A DNA stretch of 64,000 nt. It comes from JAHBXL01 sp038247555. GTDB taxonomy: Bacteria > Planctomycetota > Phycisphaerae > Phycisphaerales > UBA1924. This document shows, in pieces, positions 1 through 8,971 of the stretch. The DNA is taken from the NCBI GenBank assembly GCA_038247555.1, contig JBBRUT010000002.1:16955-80954 (forward strand), in the 5' to 3' direction. The notes below the pieces were generated by a model that ran no database searches, had not been told where the DNA came from, and saw only the letters and a program-made list of their open reading frames with translations. Both the position numbers and the translations under genes were made by a program. The first letter of the stretch is position 1. Each line of letters begins with the position of its first letter.

Positions 1-383
1 GCGAAGGCGAGCAGGGCACCCACCTGCGCGGCCAGAGCGCGTTTGGAACCATCGGAAAGGACGGACCACTCGCCGCTGGTGGCCCCCTTGGTAGCACGCG
101 GCGCGGTGCCGAACTCAAACGAGCCGGAGAGGTCGACGACGAGCATCACGGTGAGTTCACGCTCCTCGACGAAGCGCTTGATGAACGGACGGCCGGAGCG
201 TGCGGTGACGTTCCAGTCGATAAAGCGGACATCGTCACCGGGCTGATACTCGCGAACTTCGGCGAACTCCATGCCGCGGCCTTTGAACGCGGAGGTGTAT
301 TCGCCCGCGAAGACTTCCGTCACGCGGCGACGGGTGCTGAGTTCCAGCAGCCTTACTTGTCGGGCGAGTTCGGCAGGCGTCAT
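1..383 (-). CDS. DUF58 family protein, N-terminal part (cut by window edge)
   Basis: The minus-strand frame opens at an ATG (381-383) and stays open to the window edge, giving about 127 residues of the N-terminal half. It reads MTPAELARQVRLLEL, then FKGRGMEFAEVREYQPGDD and RFIDWNVTARSGRPFIKRF, the hallmark region of DUF58. This is followed by ELTVMLVVDLSGS, the start of a von Willebrand A-like fold with a DxSxS-type metal site. DUF58 proteins are usually encoded beside MoxR ATPases and are thought to be remodelled by them; here the MoxR gene ends 22 bp upstream. The C-terminal half lies outside the window. The family is secure; the precise role is unknown. Confidence 0.9.
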   Translation of the reverse strand, partial: MTPAELARQVRLLELSTRRRVTEVFAGEYTSAFKGRGMEFAEVREYQPGDDVRFIDWNVTARSGRPFIKRFVEERELTVMLVVDLSGSFEFGTAPRATKGATSGEWSVLSDGSKRALAAQVGALLAF

Positions 384-405
384 CGGCGGTCACCGTGCAA
401 GAGGT

Positions 406-1422
406 TCAGGGAGCGGGGACGCGCTCGAGCACACGGGCAACGAGGTCATCGGCGGTGAGTTCCCGGGCCTCGGCCTCGTAGCTGGGCACAACACGGTGGC
501 GCAGCACATCGGGCGCAATGGACTTGACATCGTGCGGGGTAACGTAGGCACGGCCCTCCAGAACCGCGACCGCGCGGGATGCGAGAGCGATGGCGATGGT
601 GGCGCGGGGGGATGCGCCATAGTCCACGAGTTGCTCGCCCCTTTCGCCGCGCGCGGCGGAGGCGGGCTCAGGGCGCGTCGCCCTGACGATGTCGACGATG
701 TACTCGCGGACTTTTTCGTCGATGTGAATGCGGTCGACCATCGCGCGGGCCGCGATCAGCTCGCGCGGATGAAGAACGGGCTCCTTGCGCTGCGCGTCGA
801 GAGCCTGGGGCTGGGTGAAGGCCATTCGGTCGAGGATTGCGCGTTCCTCTGCGCGACTGGGATAGGTCACGCGGAGTTTCAGCAGGAAGCGGTCGACCTG
901 CGCCTCGGGAAGCGGATAGGTGCCTTCCTGCTCAACGGGGTTCTGGGTCGCGAGTACGAGGAAGGGCTGGGGGAGCGGGTACGTCTCATCGCCGATGGTG
1001 ACCTGTCGCTCCTGCATGGCCTCCAGCAGCGCGCTCTGCACCTTTGCGGGCGCGCGGTTAACTTCGTCGGCGAGGACGAGGTTGGCAAAGACAGGCCCTT
1101 TGCGAGGCGTAAAGGTGCCATCTCGCGGGGAGTAGACAAGCGTGCCGACAAGGTCGGCAGGGAGCAGATCAGGGGTGAACTGGATGCGCTTGAAGGTGCA
1201 GTCGAGGCCGCGGGCGAGAGTGGAGACAGTGAGGGTCTTGGCAAGGCCCGGCACACCCTCGAGGAGAACATGTCCGCCGGAGAGGAGCCCGATGAGCAGG
1301 CCGCGAACCATGTCCGCCTGGCCAACGATGACCTCACCGACTCTGCGCTCGAGTGCACGCAGAGGCTCGCTGAGTCGCTGGAGTTCATCCTGTGACGGTG
1401 GCGAAGAACTGACGATCGACAT
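406..1422 (-). CDS. MoxR family AAA+ ATPase
   Basis: A 338-residue MoxR-type AAA+ ATPase. Walker A is GVPGLAKT (residues 56-63) and Walker B is LVLADE (115-120), followed by VNRAPAKVQSALLEAMQE and the sensor region LATQNPVEQEGTYPLPEAQ, all typical of MoxR proteins. MoxR ATPases act as chaperones for partner proteins with VWA-type domains, and the downstream DUF58 gene is the usual partner. The frame can be read from a TTG at 1434, but the ATG at 1420-1422 has GGGAG six bases upstream, so I use MSIVSSS. Family certain; the specific client is inferred from the neighbour. Confidence 0.93.
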   Translation of the reverse strand: MSIVSSSPPSQDELQRLSEPLRALERRVGEVIVGQADMVRGLLIGLLSGGHVLLEGVPGLAKTLTVSTLARGLDCTFKRIQFTPDLLPADLVGTLVYSPRDGTFTPRKGPVFANLVLADEVNRAPAKVQSALLEAMQERQVTIGDETYPLPQPFLVLATQNPVEQEGTYPLPEAQVDRFLLKLRVTYPSRAEERAILDRMAFTQPQALDAQRKEPVLHPRELIAARAMVDRIHIDEKVREYIVDIVRATRPEPASAARGERGEQLVDYGASPRATIAIALASRAVAVLEGRAYVTPHDVKSIAPDVLRHRVVPSYEAEARELTADDLVARVLERVPAP

Positions 1423-1524
1423 CGGGTCTCCCAAAGAAAGGGGGTGTCACAACACCTCCCTCGCAGGCAGCGGAGCCAACGAGGCTGGAATCCCCCACCC
1501 GCCGAGGATCCGGCGGATTGTTTA

Positions 1525-1553
1525 CCGGCAAAGGGGCCACGCGCCCCTGCCGG
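1525..1553 (-). terminator. Possible hairpin between the secreted-protein gene and moxR
   Basis: Read on the minus strand, CCGGCA pairs with TGCCGG and GGGGC pairs with GCCCC around a GCGTG loop, with a two-base bulge. It lies 32 bp downstream of the stop of the preceding minus-strand gene. No T-run follows, so it may be a weak terminator or only a stabilising 3' hairpin. Confidence 0.35.
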
Positions 1554-1584
1554 AACATTGCGACGCGCGATTCGCGGATTTCCG

Positions 1585-3519
1585 TCAGGGCTTGCGGGCC
1601 GGAAGTGAGATGTAGGTGCCGCGGAAGCCGTCGGGCGTCGACCGGAACGAGACCGCGCTGGAATCGAAGTACTTCTTGAACAGATCAGCCGAGGGCATGT
1701 CCTTGAGCCATTCCGGGGCATCGGTTTCGACGCCCTCCATGATCTCGTCGACTTCCGCGGGATCGAGTCCCATCGACACCCACTCCTGCCGCATGATCGC
1801 GTCGCTGTTGTTGGCCGCCCAGATCCCGTGCTCGATCCTTTGGATGTCATCGGTCCAGCTCTGCATGAGGCCGGGCCCGGCGGCATTGGCGGCCGACACC
1901 GCGCGACGGAAGCGCTCGCTGGCGGCGAGTGGCTGGCCGGCTACGCCGGGATTGGCAGCGCGGCGCATCGCGTTCTCGACTCCGGAAGGTTCGCCGATGA
2001 ACAGCCAGCCGAAGCCAAGCCCGATGGCGAATGTTGCTCCAGCGTCGTCGTAGATCTGAGCACCCTGAAAGTCTCGTGAATCCAGTCCGGCCTGCGCTGC
2101 GATGCCGGAAACGGCATTGGCGACGGCAAGCTCATCGCGGATCTTGATCGCGGTGGTCGTGGCCTGGCTGGTCGCAGAGAGGGGCCGTGTGATGCTGTCG
2201 ACCACGTACATCTCCGGACCCATCACCGCGAGCGCTGGGCCGAAGGAGGCCTTGGCGAACTGCACTCCGCCGGCAGCGAAGTCGGCGAGCTCGGGCGGGA
2301 GAATCTTGACGATCTCTTCGAGCAGCGGGATGATGCGCTCGAACCGGACATTGAAACGGCCCACGCCGGCGACATCGGCGCCGATCCACATGGGCGGATC
2401 GAGCGGGGCACCCTCCCCTTCGATCAGGCCGAACAGACCCTTCTTTTCGGCGAGCAGCACGCCGAAGGTCTGCTCCATCGCCTCGACACCCTGCACCTGG
2501 GCATCAAGCCGTGCACCAAGCGTGATGGCCTTCACGGGCGCGAGGCCGAGGGTGGCGAAGATTTTCTCCATGCCCAGAGCGTCACCGTCGATGGGCAAGG
2601 GGAGGAGCCCGGAGAGACCGGAGCCGGCACCCCGAATCATCTCACGGACAGAGTCCGTGAGAAAGACTCCCGCGAAGAGATGCCCGCCGCGAGGGTGCTG
2701 GGCGAGGGCGGCGGCAAAGTCGGCGTTGTCAGCGAGGTGAGGACGGTTCGCGCCCGCCAGGCGGTCGAGGGCATGTTCGAGGCCGTTCTGCCGGGACGCA
2801 AGAACGATCGCCGTACCGGAGCGGGCGAGGAAGAGCGTGATCAAGCCGTCGTTGCCACCAAGGAAGGACGCGAAGTCCAAGCCGCCAAGGTCGTCCATGC
2901 CGCCAAAGTCGTCGAACCCATCTGGGTCGTTCACGTCGTCATCGGGGTCGGCAATGGGAGCATCCGCATCGACCTTCAACTCGATCTTGTGGGCATCGAT
3001 ACCGGCGACATTTACCGGAAGCATGGAGAGGCGGTCCTTCTTCTCCTGCTCTTCCAGAAACTCGATGATCGCGGCTTCGGCTTTCTCGGCGCCGGGCCCG
3101 AAGTCCGCCATGAGCAGCATGTGCGAGATCATGCCGGGTCCTTCACCTTCGGCCGCGGCGCGGGCTTGGGGATCCAGCGCAAGGCTCCACGCACCGCCAA
3201 TCGCTCCGGCAGGCTCGCCGATGGCTTCGAGGTGTTCGCGGAGGTCGCCAAGGAGTTCGATCTCCTCCGCGTCCGCGCTGTCATGCATGTCCTTCCAGAT
3301 CTTCTCGACCCAGTCCTGCATCGACTTGTCCTGCCAGAGGCCCCCAACGGGGGACCGCATGAACGCGGTCTTCGCGGCGGTCCAGTTCGGCACGGAGACG
3401 AAGAGGAATGTGTCCGTCGGCGCGATGTCCTGGATCAGCGGATTGTCGGCAGCGGCGAAAGAGGTGAACCCGCAGAGTGCGGCTGCGAAGCCCCAACGAG
3501 TGTGAGTTGCGAAGGCCAT
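1585..3519 (-). CDS. Secreted protein of unknown function (DUF3352-like)
   Basis: A 644-residue protein with an N-terminal signal peptide (MAFATHTRWGFAAALCGF...FAAAD). The start at 3519 is chosen because AGGAG lies 7 bp upstream and the signal peptide begins there; a longer reading to 3750 would run into the preceding gene. The mature protein opens with a segment like DTFLFVSVPNWTAAK, resembling planctomycetal secreted proteins sometimes grouped as DUF3352. It has a very acidic Asp/Gly-rich stretch around residue 215 (DPDDDVNDPDGFDDFGG) and no catalytic motif I recognise. It follows the protease gene by 55 bp on the same strand, so the two may be co-transcribed. No function can be assigned. 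Confidence 0.75.
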   Translation of the reverse strand: MAFATHTRWGFAAALCGFTSFAAADNPLIQDIAPTDTFLFVSVPNWTAAKTAFMRSPVGGLWQDKSMQDWVEKIWKDMHDSADAEEIELLGDLREHLEAIGEPAGAIGGAWSLALDPQARAAAEGEGPGMISHMLLMADFGPGAEKAEAAIIEFLEEQEKKDRLSMLPVNVAGIDAHKIELKVDADAPIADPDDDVNDPDGFDDFGGMDDLGGLDFASFLGGNDGLITLFLARSGTAIVLASRQNGLEHALDRLAGANRPHLADNADFAAALAQHPRGGHLFAGVFLTDSVREMIRGAGSGLSGLLPLPIDGDALGMEKIFATLGLAPVKAITLGARLDAQVQGVEAMEQTFGVLLAEKKGLFGLIEGEGAPLDPPMWIGADVAGVGRFNVRFERIIPLLEEIVKILPPELADFAAGGVQFAKASFGPALAVMGPEMYVVDSITRPLSATSQATTTAIKIRDELAVANAVSGIAAQAGLDSRDFQGAQIYDDAGATFAIGLGFGWLFIGEPSGVENAMRRAANPGVAGQPLAASERFRRAVSAANAAGPGLMQSWTDDIQRIEHGIWAANNSDAIMRQEWVSMGLDPAEVDEIMEGVETDAPEWLKDMPSADLFKKYFDSSAVSFRSTPDGFRGTYISLPARKP

Positions 3520-3574
3520 GGATCGCTCCTGTGAACGGGAGAGTGCGTGTGAGGGTCTGCGGATTGCGGGCTGA

Positions 3575-4663
3575 TCAGGGTGCGCTGGCATCGTCGAGCG
3601 CGGCGGGCGGCATAAAAACGGATCGCGTAGGCGGCTCGTTGTACTGATAGCCCGCGTTGGGATTCTGCGCATCGAACGCGAACGCATCGCGGTTACGAAC
3701 GAAGTCTTTGACGTATCGGGCAGGGATGGCGAAGTTGAGCCCTTCTCCAAGGGGGATGCCCATGTTGGTCACGCCGATAACCTCGCCGCGGAGATTGAAG
3801 AGTGGCCCACCGGAGTTGCCGGGGTTGATCTGCGTGTCGGTCTGAATGTAGCTGAGGCCCTCGAAGGATCGCTGGGTGGTGGAGACGACGCCCCGGCTGA
3901 GCGTGCGTTCGAGGCCGAGGGGGGAGCCGATCGCGAAGACGTCCTGACCCGCGGCGAGGTCTTCGGCTCCCTGCACCATGACGTAGGGGAACTCGACGGC
4001 GGGCTCATCCTTGGAGGGCTTGATCTGAATGAGGGCAAGGTCGATGTGGTTGTTGACGGCGATGAGTTCGACGTTCTCGTAGATGCGAAGACGGAAGTCG
4101 CGCTCCCCCTGCTCGTAAACCGTGACCTTGATACGGCGTTCGCCCTGAACAACGTGGGCGTTGGTGATCGCGTAGCCGGCCGGGTCGATGATGAACCCTG
4201 ATCCCAGGCCTCCGGGCGTCTGCACTTTGATGACTGCGCCACCAAAGCGGCGTGAGAGCTCCTTGGGCGTGCGCTCAGGAAGCCGTTCGGCGGTGCGAAA
4301 GAGGTCCTTGATGCTGCGAGTTTCGACACCGCTCTCATCGACCTGTGCCCTTTCCACCGACTCGACATCACCCCGGGGGATCTGGAGGACATCGAAGCCC
4401 ATGTCGAGCCAGAGAAACTCGGCGGTCTCTTTGAGGATGGGGGCGGAGACGGCACGGCCGTCGCTCAGCGTGATTCGGTCGACCGGACCCTGACTGGCAG
4501 GCTTGGGCGCGGGTCGTTGAGCCTCAGGCTTTGTCGGCGCGGCGGGCATGGCCTGGGGATCCGCCTCCGCGGGCTCGGGTTGCCCCGTAGCCGCCGCCGA
4601 GATAACGGTGACCAACAGACAAACCGCATCAAAGAGGGGGTTCAGAATCATTGCTTGCCGCAT
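3575..4663 (-). CDS. HtrA/DegP-like trypsin-fold serine protease without PDZ domain
   Basis: A 362-residue exported protease. A hydrophobic N-terminus (residues 10-25) is followed by a Pro/Ala-rich segment and a short N-terminal domain (about 60-110). The S1C protease core then shows His170 in TNAHVV, Asp208 in HIDLALI and Ser284 in GNSGGP, so the triad is complete. SGFIIDP and QTDTQINPGNSGG match HtrA proteins. After the protease domain only about 40 residues remain, so no PDZ domain is present, unlike DegP or DegS. GGAG lies 10 bp before the ATG; an internal ATG five codons in is an alternative start. Probably periplasmic or membrane-tethered quality control. Confidence 0.9.
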   Translation of the reverse strand: MRQAMILNPLFDAVCLLVTVISAAATGQPEPAEADPQAMPAAPTKPEAQRPAPKPASQGPVDRITLSDGRAVSAPILKETAEFLWLDMGFDVLQIPRGDVESVERAQVDESGVETRSIKDLFRTAERLPERTPKELSRRFGGAVIKVQTPGGLGSGFIIDPAGYAITNAHVVQGERRIKVTVYEQGERDFRLRIYENVELIAVNNHIDLALIQIKPSKDEPAVEFPYVMVQGAEDLAAGQDVFAIGSPLGLERTLSRGVVSTTQRSFEGLSYIQTDTQINPGNSGGPLFNLRGEVIGVTNMGIPLGEGLNFAIPARYVKDFVRNRDAFAFDAQNPNAGYQYNEPPTRSVFMPPAALDDASAP

Positions 4664-4736
4664 GCGCTTCGCTCCTCACCGACACATTGGACAGAGGCAG
4701 GAGTGTATGGGCGGAGCAACGAACACGCCGCAGCGC

Positions 4737-4766
4737 AAAAACACAAGAACCCTCCGTGAGGAGGGT
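4737..4766 (-). terminator. Rho-independent terminator of tRNA-Leu
   Basis: A perfect 7-bp stem ACCCTCC/GGAGGGT (4749-4755 with 4760-4766) around a 4-base loop. On the minus strand it is followed by TTCTTGTGTTTTT. It sits about 30 bp downstream of the tRNA 3' end. Confidence 0.8.
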
Positions 4767-4798
4767 CCTTGGCGCTTGCTTTCGCAACAGTTCTCGAA

Positions 4799-4882
4799 TG
4801 CGGTCGAGAGGAGTCGAACCTCCACGGGTGTGACCCCACCAGAACCTGAATCTGGCGCGTCTGCCAATTCCGCCACGACCGC
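4799..4882 (-). tRNA. tRNA-Leu (anticodon CAG)
   Basis: Read on the minus strand: acceptor stem GCGGTCG/CGACCGC with discriminator A, a D-arm around GGAATTGGCAGACG, an anticodon arm CCAGA-TTCAGGT-TCTGG giving anticodon CAG, a long variable arm as expected for a class II leucine tRNA, and T-arm GAGGTTCGACTCCTC. The total is 84 nt. The CCA end is not encoded. It decodes CUG. Confidence 0.96.
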
Positions 4883-4899
4883 GTTTCACAAGCACCTGA

Positions 4900-4928
4900 A
4901 CAATAGCCGCGGCCACCCCGACCGGCAA
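4900..4928 (-). promoter_or_regulatory. Predicted sigma70-type promoter of tRNA-Leu
   Basis: On the minus strand, TTGCCG (4923-4928) is followed after exactly 17 bp by TATTGT (4900-4905). This would start transcription about 10 nt before the mature tRNA 5' end. Each hexamer matches 4 of 6 consensus bases. Position and spacing make it convincing. Confidence 0.6.
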
Positions 4929-4947
4929 TATGCCGTTGAGATGACGC

Positions 4948-7299
4948 TCATGGCTTGCGGGACTGGGGATAGATCTGAAGGCGATCGTGCACCATCAAAA
5001 GTAGGTCCTGGCGTCCATCGCCCGTGATATCGGCGACGACGGCGGCCCGGGGCTCGAACTGACGTGAGGAGCCGCGGGAAAAGAGACGGGTCTGGAAGAC
5101 CTCGAACTCCATGGCCATGTGCAGCTTTCGAGAAGCGGAGAAGGTGAGAATCTGGCACATCTGCTCGCCGGCGTCGAGGACCACAACGTCAACGAAGCCG
5201 TCGCCGTTGACATCGCCGATCTCCAGTTCGTGCTCGACGCGGAGCTCGCTTTCGGAGCGATAGGCGGCAAACTCATCGAGGCGGGAGCGCTGGCCGGTCA
5301 GCCGAACGAGGGCCATGCCCTCTTCATTGGTGCAGAGAATGGCCGCCTCAGCCGCGCCGCCAAACGAACCGGCCCACACTCCGGAGAGGGGGAAGCCCCG
5401 AACGCGCAGCTTGGCGCTCACGGTCAGTGGTTCATCAGGCTTCTCGCGCGCCATCACGAGGACGCGGCCGTTGGCACGGTCAGTTGCGATGACCTTCGCG
5501 TCCGGTCCAACGCCCAACGTCGCGAGACCGGTGAGTCGAGCACCTGCATCTCGCACGGTCACCTGCTCGACAACCTTCCAACCGGACACGACATCGAATG
5601 TGCACGCTCGCACGTAGTTCTCGTCGGCAATGAGGAGCTCGGGAAGTCCGTTTCCGGTGACATCCAGCAGCGCGGTGTTGTCGGGTCCCGCGGCCTGCAC
5701 CAGTCCGAACTGGGGCATATCGGCATCGGTGAGAACGGTGAAGCCGGTGCCGGAAGTGTCGCCCGTGCCGCGGACCATGACCATCGGTTCACCCGGCGTG
5801 AAGAGCAGGAGGTCGGTCACGCCGTCTTGATCGGGGTCTGCGGCAAGCATGCTCTGCGGCGGGCGATTCACGTTCTTGAGCTCGATCACCGTCACCTCGC
5901 CACTGGGACGATGGAGCTCCAGCGCGTGATCGCGACGAACCTTCACCACGACCGCGAGGATTGGGGACTTATCGATGCGCAGCGCAGCCATCGCCACGGG
6001 CACAGAGCCGGCAGTCTTGAGGGTCAGTGGCTTGGGGAAATCGAGACGATTTTTGACGGGGTCGAAAGTAGCGACGCCCACAGCCTTCTCTTCTTCAGAG
6101 AGAACGAAGACTTCCAGCGGACCGTCTCCATCCCACTGGCCCATGGCAACAGTCTTTGGCTTCTTGAATGCGCTGAACGACTCGCCGCGGCCGAGGCCGA
6201 CGCCGCGTGTTTGCCGGTGGACAACGATCGAGTTGGTCTTGGCGTCGGTTGCGACGAGGTCGGGCAGGCCGTCGCCATCGAGGTCATCGATCGCGAGGGA
6301 GCGGTCCTTGCTTGCGCCATCGGCAAACCCGGTGACTTCCGCCTGCGCTTCGGTTTCGGCTCCGCCTTCGTGCTGCGAAAGAATGGCGGAGCCGGGCCGG
6401 CTGACGAAGTCGAAGAACACGATACGACGGGAAGCCTTTTCGATGGCGCCGATCGACGCCGCTGCGCGTCCGGGGAAGCGGACAGTCTCAACGTCTCGAA
6501 GCTGAGGCATCTCGAACCGGGTCTCGGCGCCGAGCAATCCGAGCTTCTCGGCGCCGCGTGTATCCTGCCGTTGCAGCCAGAGGCGGAGGGGCGCGGCATC
6601 ATCGGGGGACACTCCGAGCAGATCGAGCATGCCGTCGCCGTCGAAATCCTCCGGAAAGACCGCCGCGAGCGCGCCTGCGGATGCGAGCACAAGCGGATCA
6701 CCGATCACGCCGGACTTGCTGAGCGGGAAGAGCTGAGCCTTGCCATCCACCATCGCGATGACTTCGGGCTGACCGTCGCCGACGAGATCCGCCAGATGAA
6801 ATCCTGTTTGCCGGGCAGCAAGGTCGGGCGTGCGGCGACGGGTGATGATCTCGAATCGCCCCTTGGCGGATTGTCGCAAGATGACCAGTTCGGAAGGATT
6901 GCTGCCAGCGTAGACGAGATCGATCATCCCATCACCATCAACATCGTGCGCGCGGAGCGCGGTGACTCGATGCGGAACGCTGACCTCCAGGCGGTCGTAC
7001 CAGACATTGGGCGGGAGTTCGTTGGCTCGCGACTGCCGCTCGGCCTGCTCGACAGTTCGCGGCTCGGAGCGCAGCAAGTGCACCTCGATGCGACTCTTGC
7101 GGTTGTTGACGACGATCAGGTCGGGGCGGGAATCTCCGTTTGCGTCAGCGACGATCGTGGGTCCGCAATCGTCGTCGACGACGACCGTCTGCATCGGCTC
7201 AAAGCCGAAGTAGCGGGCGAGGTCATCGGTGGGCTGGGCGTGAGCCGCGGCGGTGCAAACTGCAAGAATCGCCGCGGGCACAAGGATCGGGGTTTGCAT
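4948..7299 (-). CDS. Secreted FG-GAP/VCBS-repeat protein (beta-propeller)
   Basis: A 783-residue exported protein: signal peptide MQTPILVPAAILAVCTAAAHAQ, then a repeated FG-GAP/VCBS pattern in which a calcium-loop-like DxxGDGxxD motif precedes a hydrophobic strand. Clear copies include DVDGDGMIDLVYAG, DFDGDGMLDLLGV, DLDGDGLPDLVA, DPDQDGVTDLLLF, DVTGNGLPELLIAD, DVNGDGFVDVVVLD and DITGDGRQDLLLM. Such repeats build integrin-like beta-propellers on secreted or surface proteins. GGAGA precedes the ATG at the right distance. There is no C-terminal dockerin or anchor. It probably binds ligands or partners outside the inner membrane; the target is unknown. Confidence 0.87.
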   Translation of the reverse strand: MQTPILVPAAILAVCTAAAHAQPTDDLARYFGFEPMQTVVVDDDCGPTIVADANGDSRPDLIVVNNRKSRIEVHLLRSEPRTVEQAERQSRANELPPNVWYDRLEVSVPHRVTALRAHDVDGDGMIDLVYAGSNPSELVILRQSAKGRFEIITRRRTPDLAARQTGFHLADLVGDGQPEVIAMVDGKAQLFPLSKSGVIGDPLVLASAGALAAVFPEDFDGDGMLDLLGVSPDDAAPLRLWLQRQDTRGAEKLGLLGAETRFEMPQLRDVETVRFPGRAAASIGAIEKASRRIVFFDFVSRPGSAILSQHEGGAETEAQAEVTGFADGASKDRSLAIDDLDGDGLPDLVATDAKTNSIVVHRQTRGVGLGRGESFSAFKKPKTVAMGQWDGDGPLEVFVLSEEEKAVGVATFDPVKNRLDFPKPLTLKTAGSVPVAMAALRIDKSPILAVVVKVRRDHALELHRPSGEVTVIELKNVNRPPQSMLAADPDQDGVTDLLLFTPGEPMVMVRGTGDTSGTGFTVLTDADMPQFGLVQAAGPDNTALLDVTGNGLPELLIADENYVRACTFDVVSGWKVVEQVTVRDAGARLTGLATLGVGPDAKVIATDRANGRVLVMAREKPDEPLTVSAKLRVRGFPLSGVWAGSFGGAAEAAILCTNEEGMALVRLTGQRSRLDEFAAYRSESELRVEHELEIGDVNGDGFVDVVVLDAGEQMCQILTFSASRKLHMAMEFEVFQTRLFSRGSSRQFEPRAAVVADITGDGRQDLLLMVHDRLQIYPQSRKP

Positions 7300-7383
7300 G
7301 CAAGTCTCCGCGTGGCCGCGCCCCGGGCGGGGTGACGGCGACGCGATAGCGTACCGCGGCCGCGGGCTCGAAGTTCACCGACT

Positions 7384-8751
7384 TCAACAGCCGGCGAACC
7401 ATGAAGCGAGAAAAGCGAAGATGTCCGGCACGCTGCAGGTTCCATCGCCATCAGCATCGCCGGCATCGTTGCGGGCGAACCAGTCGGAGAGGAACGCGAA
7501 AATGTCGGTCATGGCGCGGTTGCCATCGCCATCGTGGTCGCCCAGGCAGGAAGGACCGCCGGGGACGGGGAGGGCCGCGTTCAGCACGCCCGGCTCGCCG
7601 GGCAAGAACAACTCGAGCGATGGGGCTCCAGGAACGGGCGCAGCGTTGCAGCTCAGGCGGAAGTTGTAGAGCGTTCCCCATCGCAGGGCGTTGGCCGCGG
7701 GATTGATGTCGTAGGGCTCCGTCTCCCATTTGATCTGCGCAACGCTGCCGCCGAATGTCCAGTCGGCCCCCACGATGCTCTGGCCTTCGGGGCCATCGCC
7801 GCTGTGATACTCAACATCGTGAAAACCAGCGGAGGCAATGTTGAGCCCGGACGGCCGGGGAAGCACAAACGCGGCCGCGGCGCGGCTGGAGTTGAGGTTG
7901 TACACCGCATACTCGTAATGCCAGAGATTGCCGCCGACCCTGACGACGCGGGCCGCGAGGATGAAGCGGCCGTCGGCCGGCACATCGATGGCGGCCTCGG
8001 ACACGCCGGGCACAAGCGATTTCCAAGCCTGGATCGCGGCCTCGCCGGGGCGAACGGCGCCGGCAAGAAAGAAGGATGTGTTGTCGCCGGACTGGGTCGC
8101 ATCGAGCGGCCGCCAGGTGGCGTTGTTCTCGCGGTTCTCGGTGGGCTCATCAATGTGCAGCACCACCACCTCCGCGAAGTAGGATGCGCCGGCGTAGGCC
8201 ACGGCGTCGACATCAACACTTCGGAACCGGACGATGCCAGGGAGTTGGCCCGCAGGGGTTGCGTGTGGATGGGCCAACTGGCCGGTGGCGGCATCGACCC
8301 CCCACCGCGGACCGAGATTGGCGGGCCCGGCCATCGCCCCTGCGCTGTGCGGATCGGAGCAGCCAGGACCGATGAGTGCGCCACTTCCGCCCCGGCAGGC
8401 GCAGAAGCCGCCCATGTTGAGCGGGATTCCTGCGTGGAAGCACCAGCCCATGCCGATCTGCTCAAACCGGCTGACCCCGCCGACAAATGTGTGGCGATAA
8501 AGATTGGGCGCCTGCACCGGGTGTTGCGGCGTCTGCAGATTGGCGACCATGGACACGTCACCGACGTTAGTTTGCCGTGTGGCGAAGGCCACGCCGTCGG
8601 CAGACTGTGTGGGTGAGAAGTTCAGCACGCCTTCTATGTGCGAGACGACAATATCAGGGCCGGTGGCCTCGCAGAGACTCTGTGCGGCGGCCGCGGCCGC
8701 GAGACCACAGATCGCAAGAGCGGCGATGGCTGAGGCATTTCTGGAGATCAT
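7384..8751 (-). CDS. GC-type dockerin domain-anchored secreted protein
   Basis: A 455-residue secreted protein of unknown function: signal peptide MISRNASAIAALAICGLAAAAAAQ, a body of about 370 residues rich in beta-type sequence with several Cys, and the planctomycetal GC-type dockerin tail. The tail has two calcium-loop repeats, DHDGDGNRAMTDIFAFLSDW and DADGDGTCSVPDIFAFLASW, ending FAGC. Two further proteins in this window carry the same tail (at 33325 and 35724). The tail is thought to be a sorting or anchoring module. GGAG lies 8 bp before the ATG. The gene lies 84 bp upstream of the FG-GAP gene on the same strand. Confidence 0.88.
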   Translation of the reverse strand: MISRNASAIAALAICGLAAAAAAQSLCEATGPDIVVSHIEGVLNFSPTQSADGVAFATRQTNVGDVSMVANLQTPQHPVQAPNLYRHTFVGGVSRFEQIGMGWCFHAGIPLNMGGFCACRGGSGALIGPGCSDPHSAGAMAGPANLGPRWGVDAATGQLAHPHATPAGQLPGIVRFRSVDVDAVAYAGASYFAEVVVLHIDEPTENRENNATWRPLDATQSGDNTSFFLAGAVRPGEAAIQAWKSLVPGVSEAAIDVPADGRFILAARVVRVGGNLWHYEYAVYNLNSSRAAAAFVLPRPSGLNIASAGFHDVEYHSGDGPEGQSIVGADWTFGGSVAQIKWETEPYDINPAANALRWGTLYNFRLSCNAAPVPGAPSLELFLPGEPGVLNAALPVPGGPSCLGDHDGDGNRAMTDIFAFLSDWFARNDAGDADGDGTCSVPDIFAFLASWFAGC

Positions 8752-8971
8752 CTTCAGGCTCCGGCGCTCCGCGCAGGATCAAACTCCGTTCACCCCTCCG
8801 TCCGTTCGCCACGCATGGTGTGCCCTCCTGCACGTACCGAGTTTACCCGAAGCGTGAACAAACGCCAATCAAGTGACCGTGGCGGTGCAGGACCCTAGGA
8901 TCCTTCAACGCACCTCGGGTGGGGAGTCGCCGCCACGTCTGGCGCCAGCTCTGGACCCCGGAGAATTGAAC

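Noticed and set aside
271..1395. A 374-codon plus-strand frame over moxR
   Set aside because: The minus-strand MoxR motifs are unambiguous; the plus frame is a codon-bias shadow.
5119..7335. A 738-codon plus-strand open frame antisense to the FG-GAP gene
   Set aside because: Its translation has no motif or signal peptide and mirrors the minus-strand gene, whose FG-GAP repeats are clear. Long antisense frames are expected in GC-rich coding DNA.
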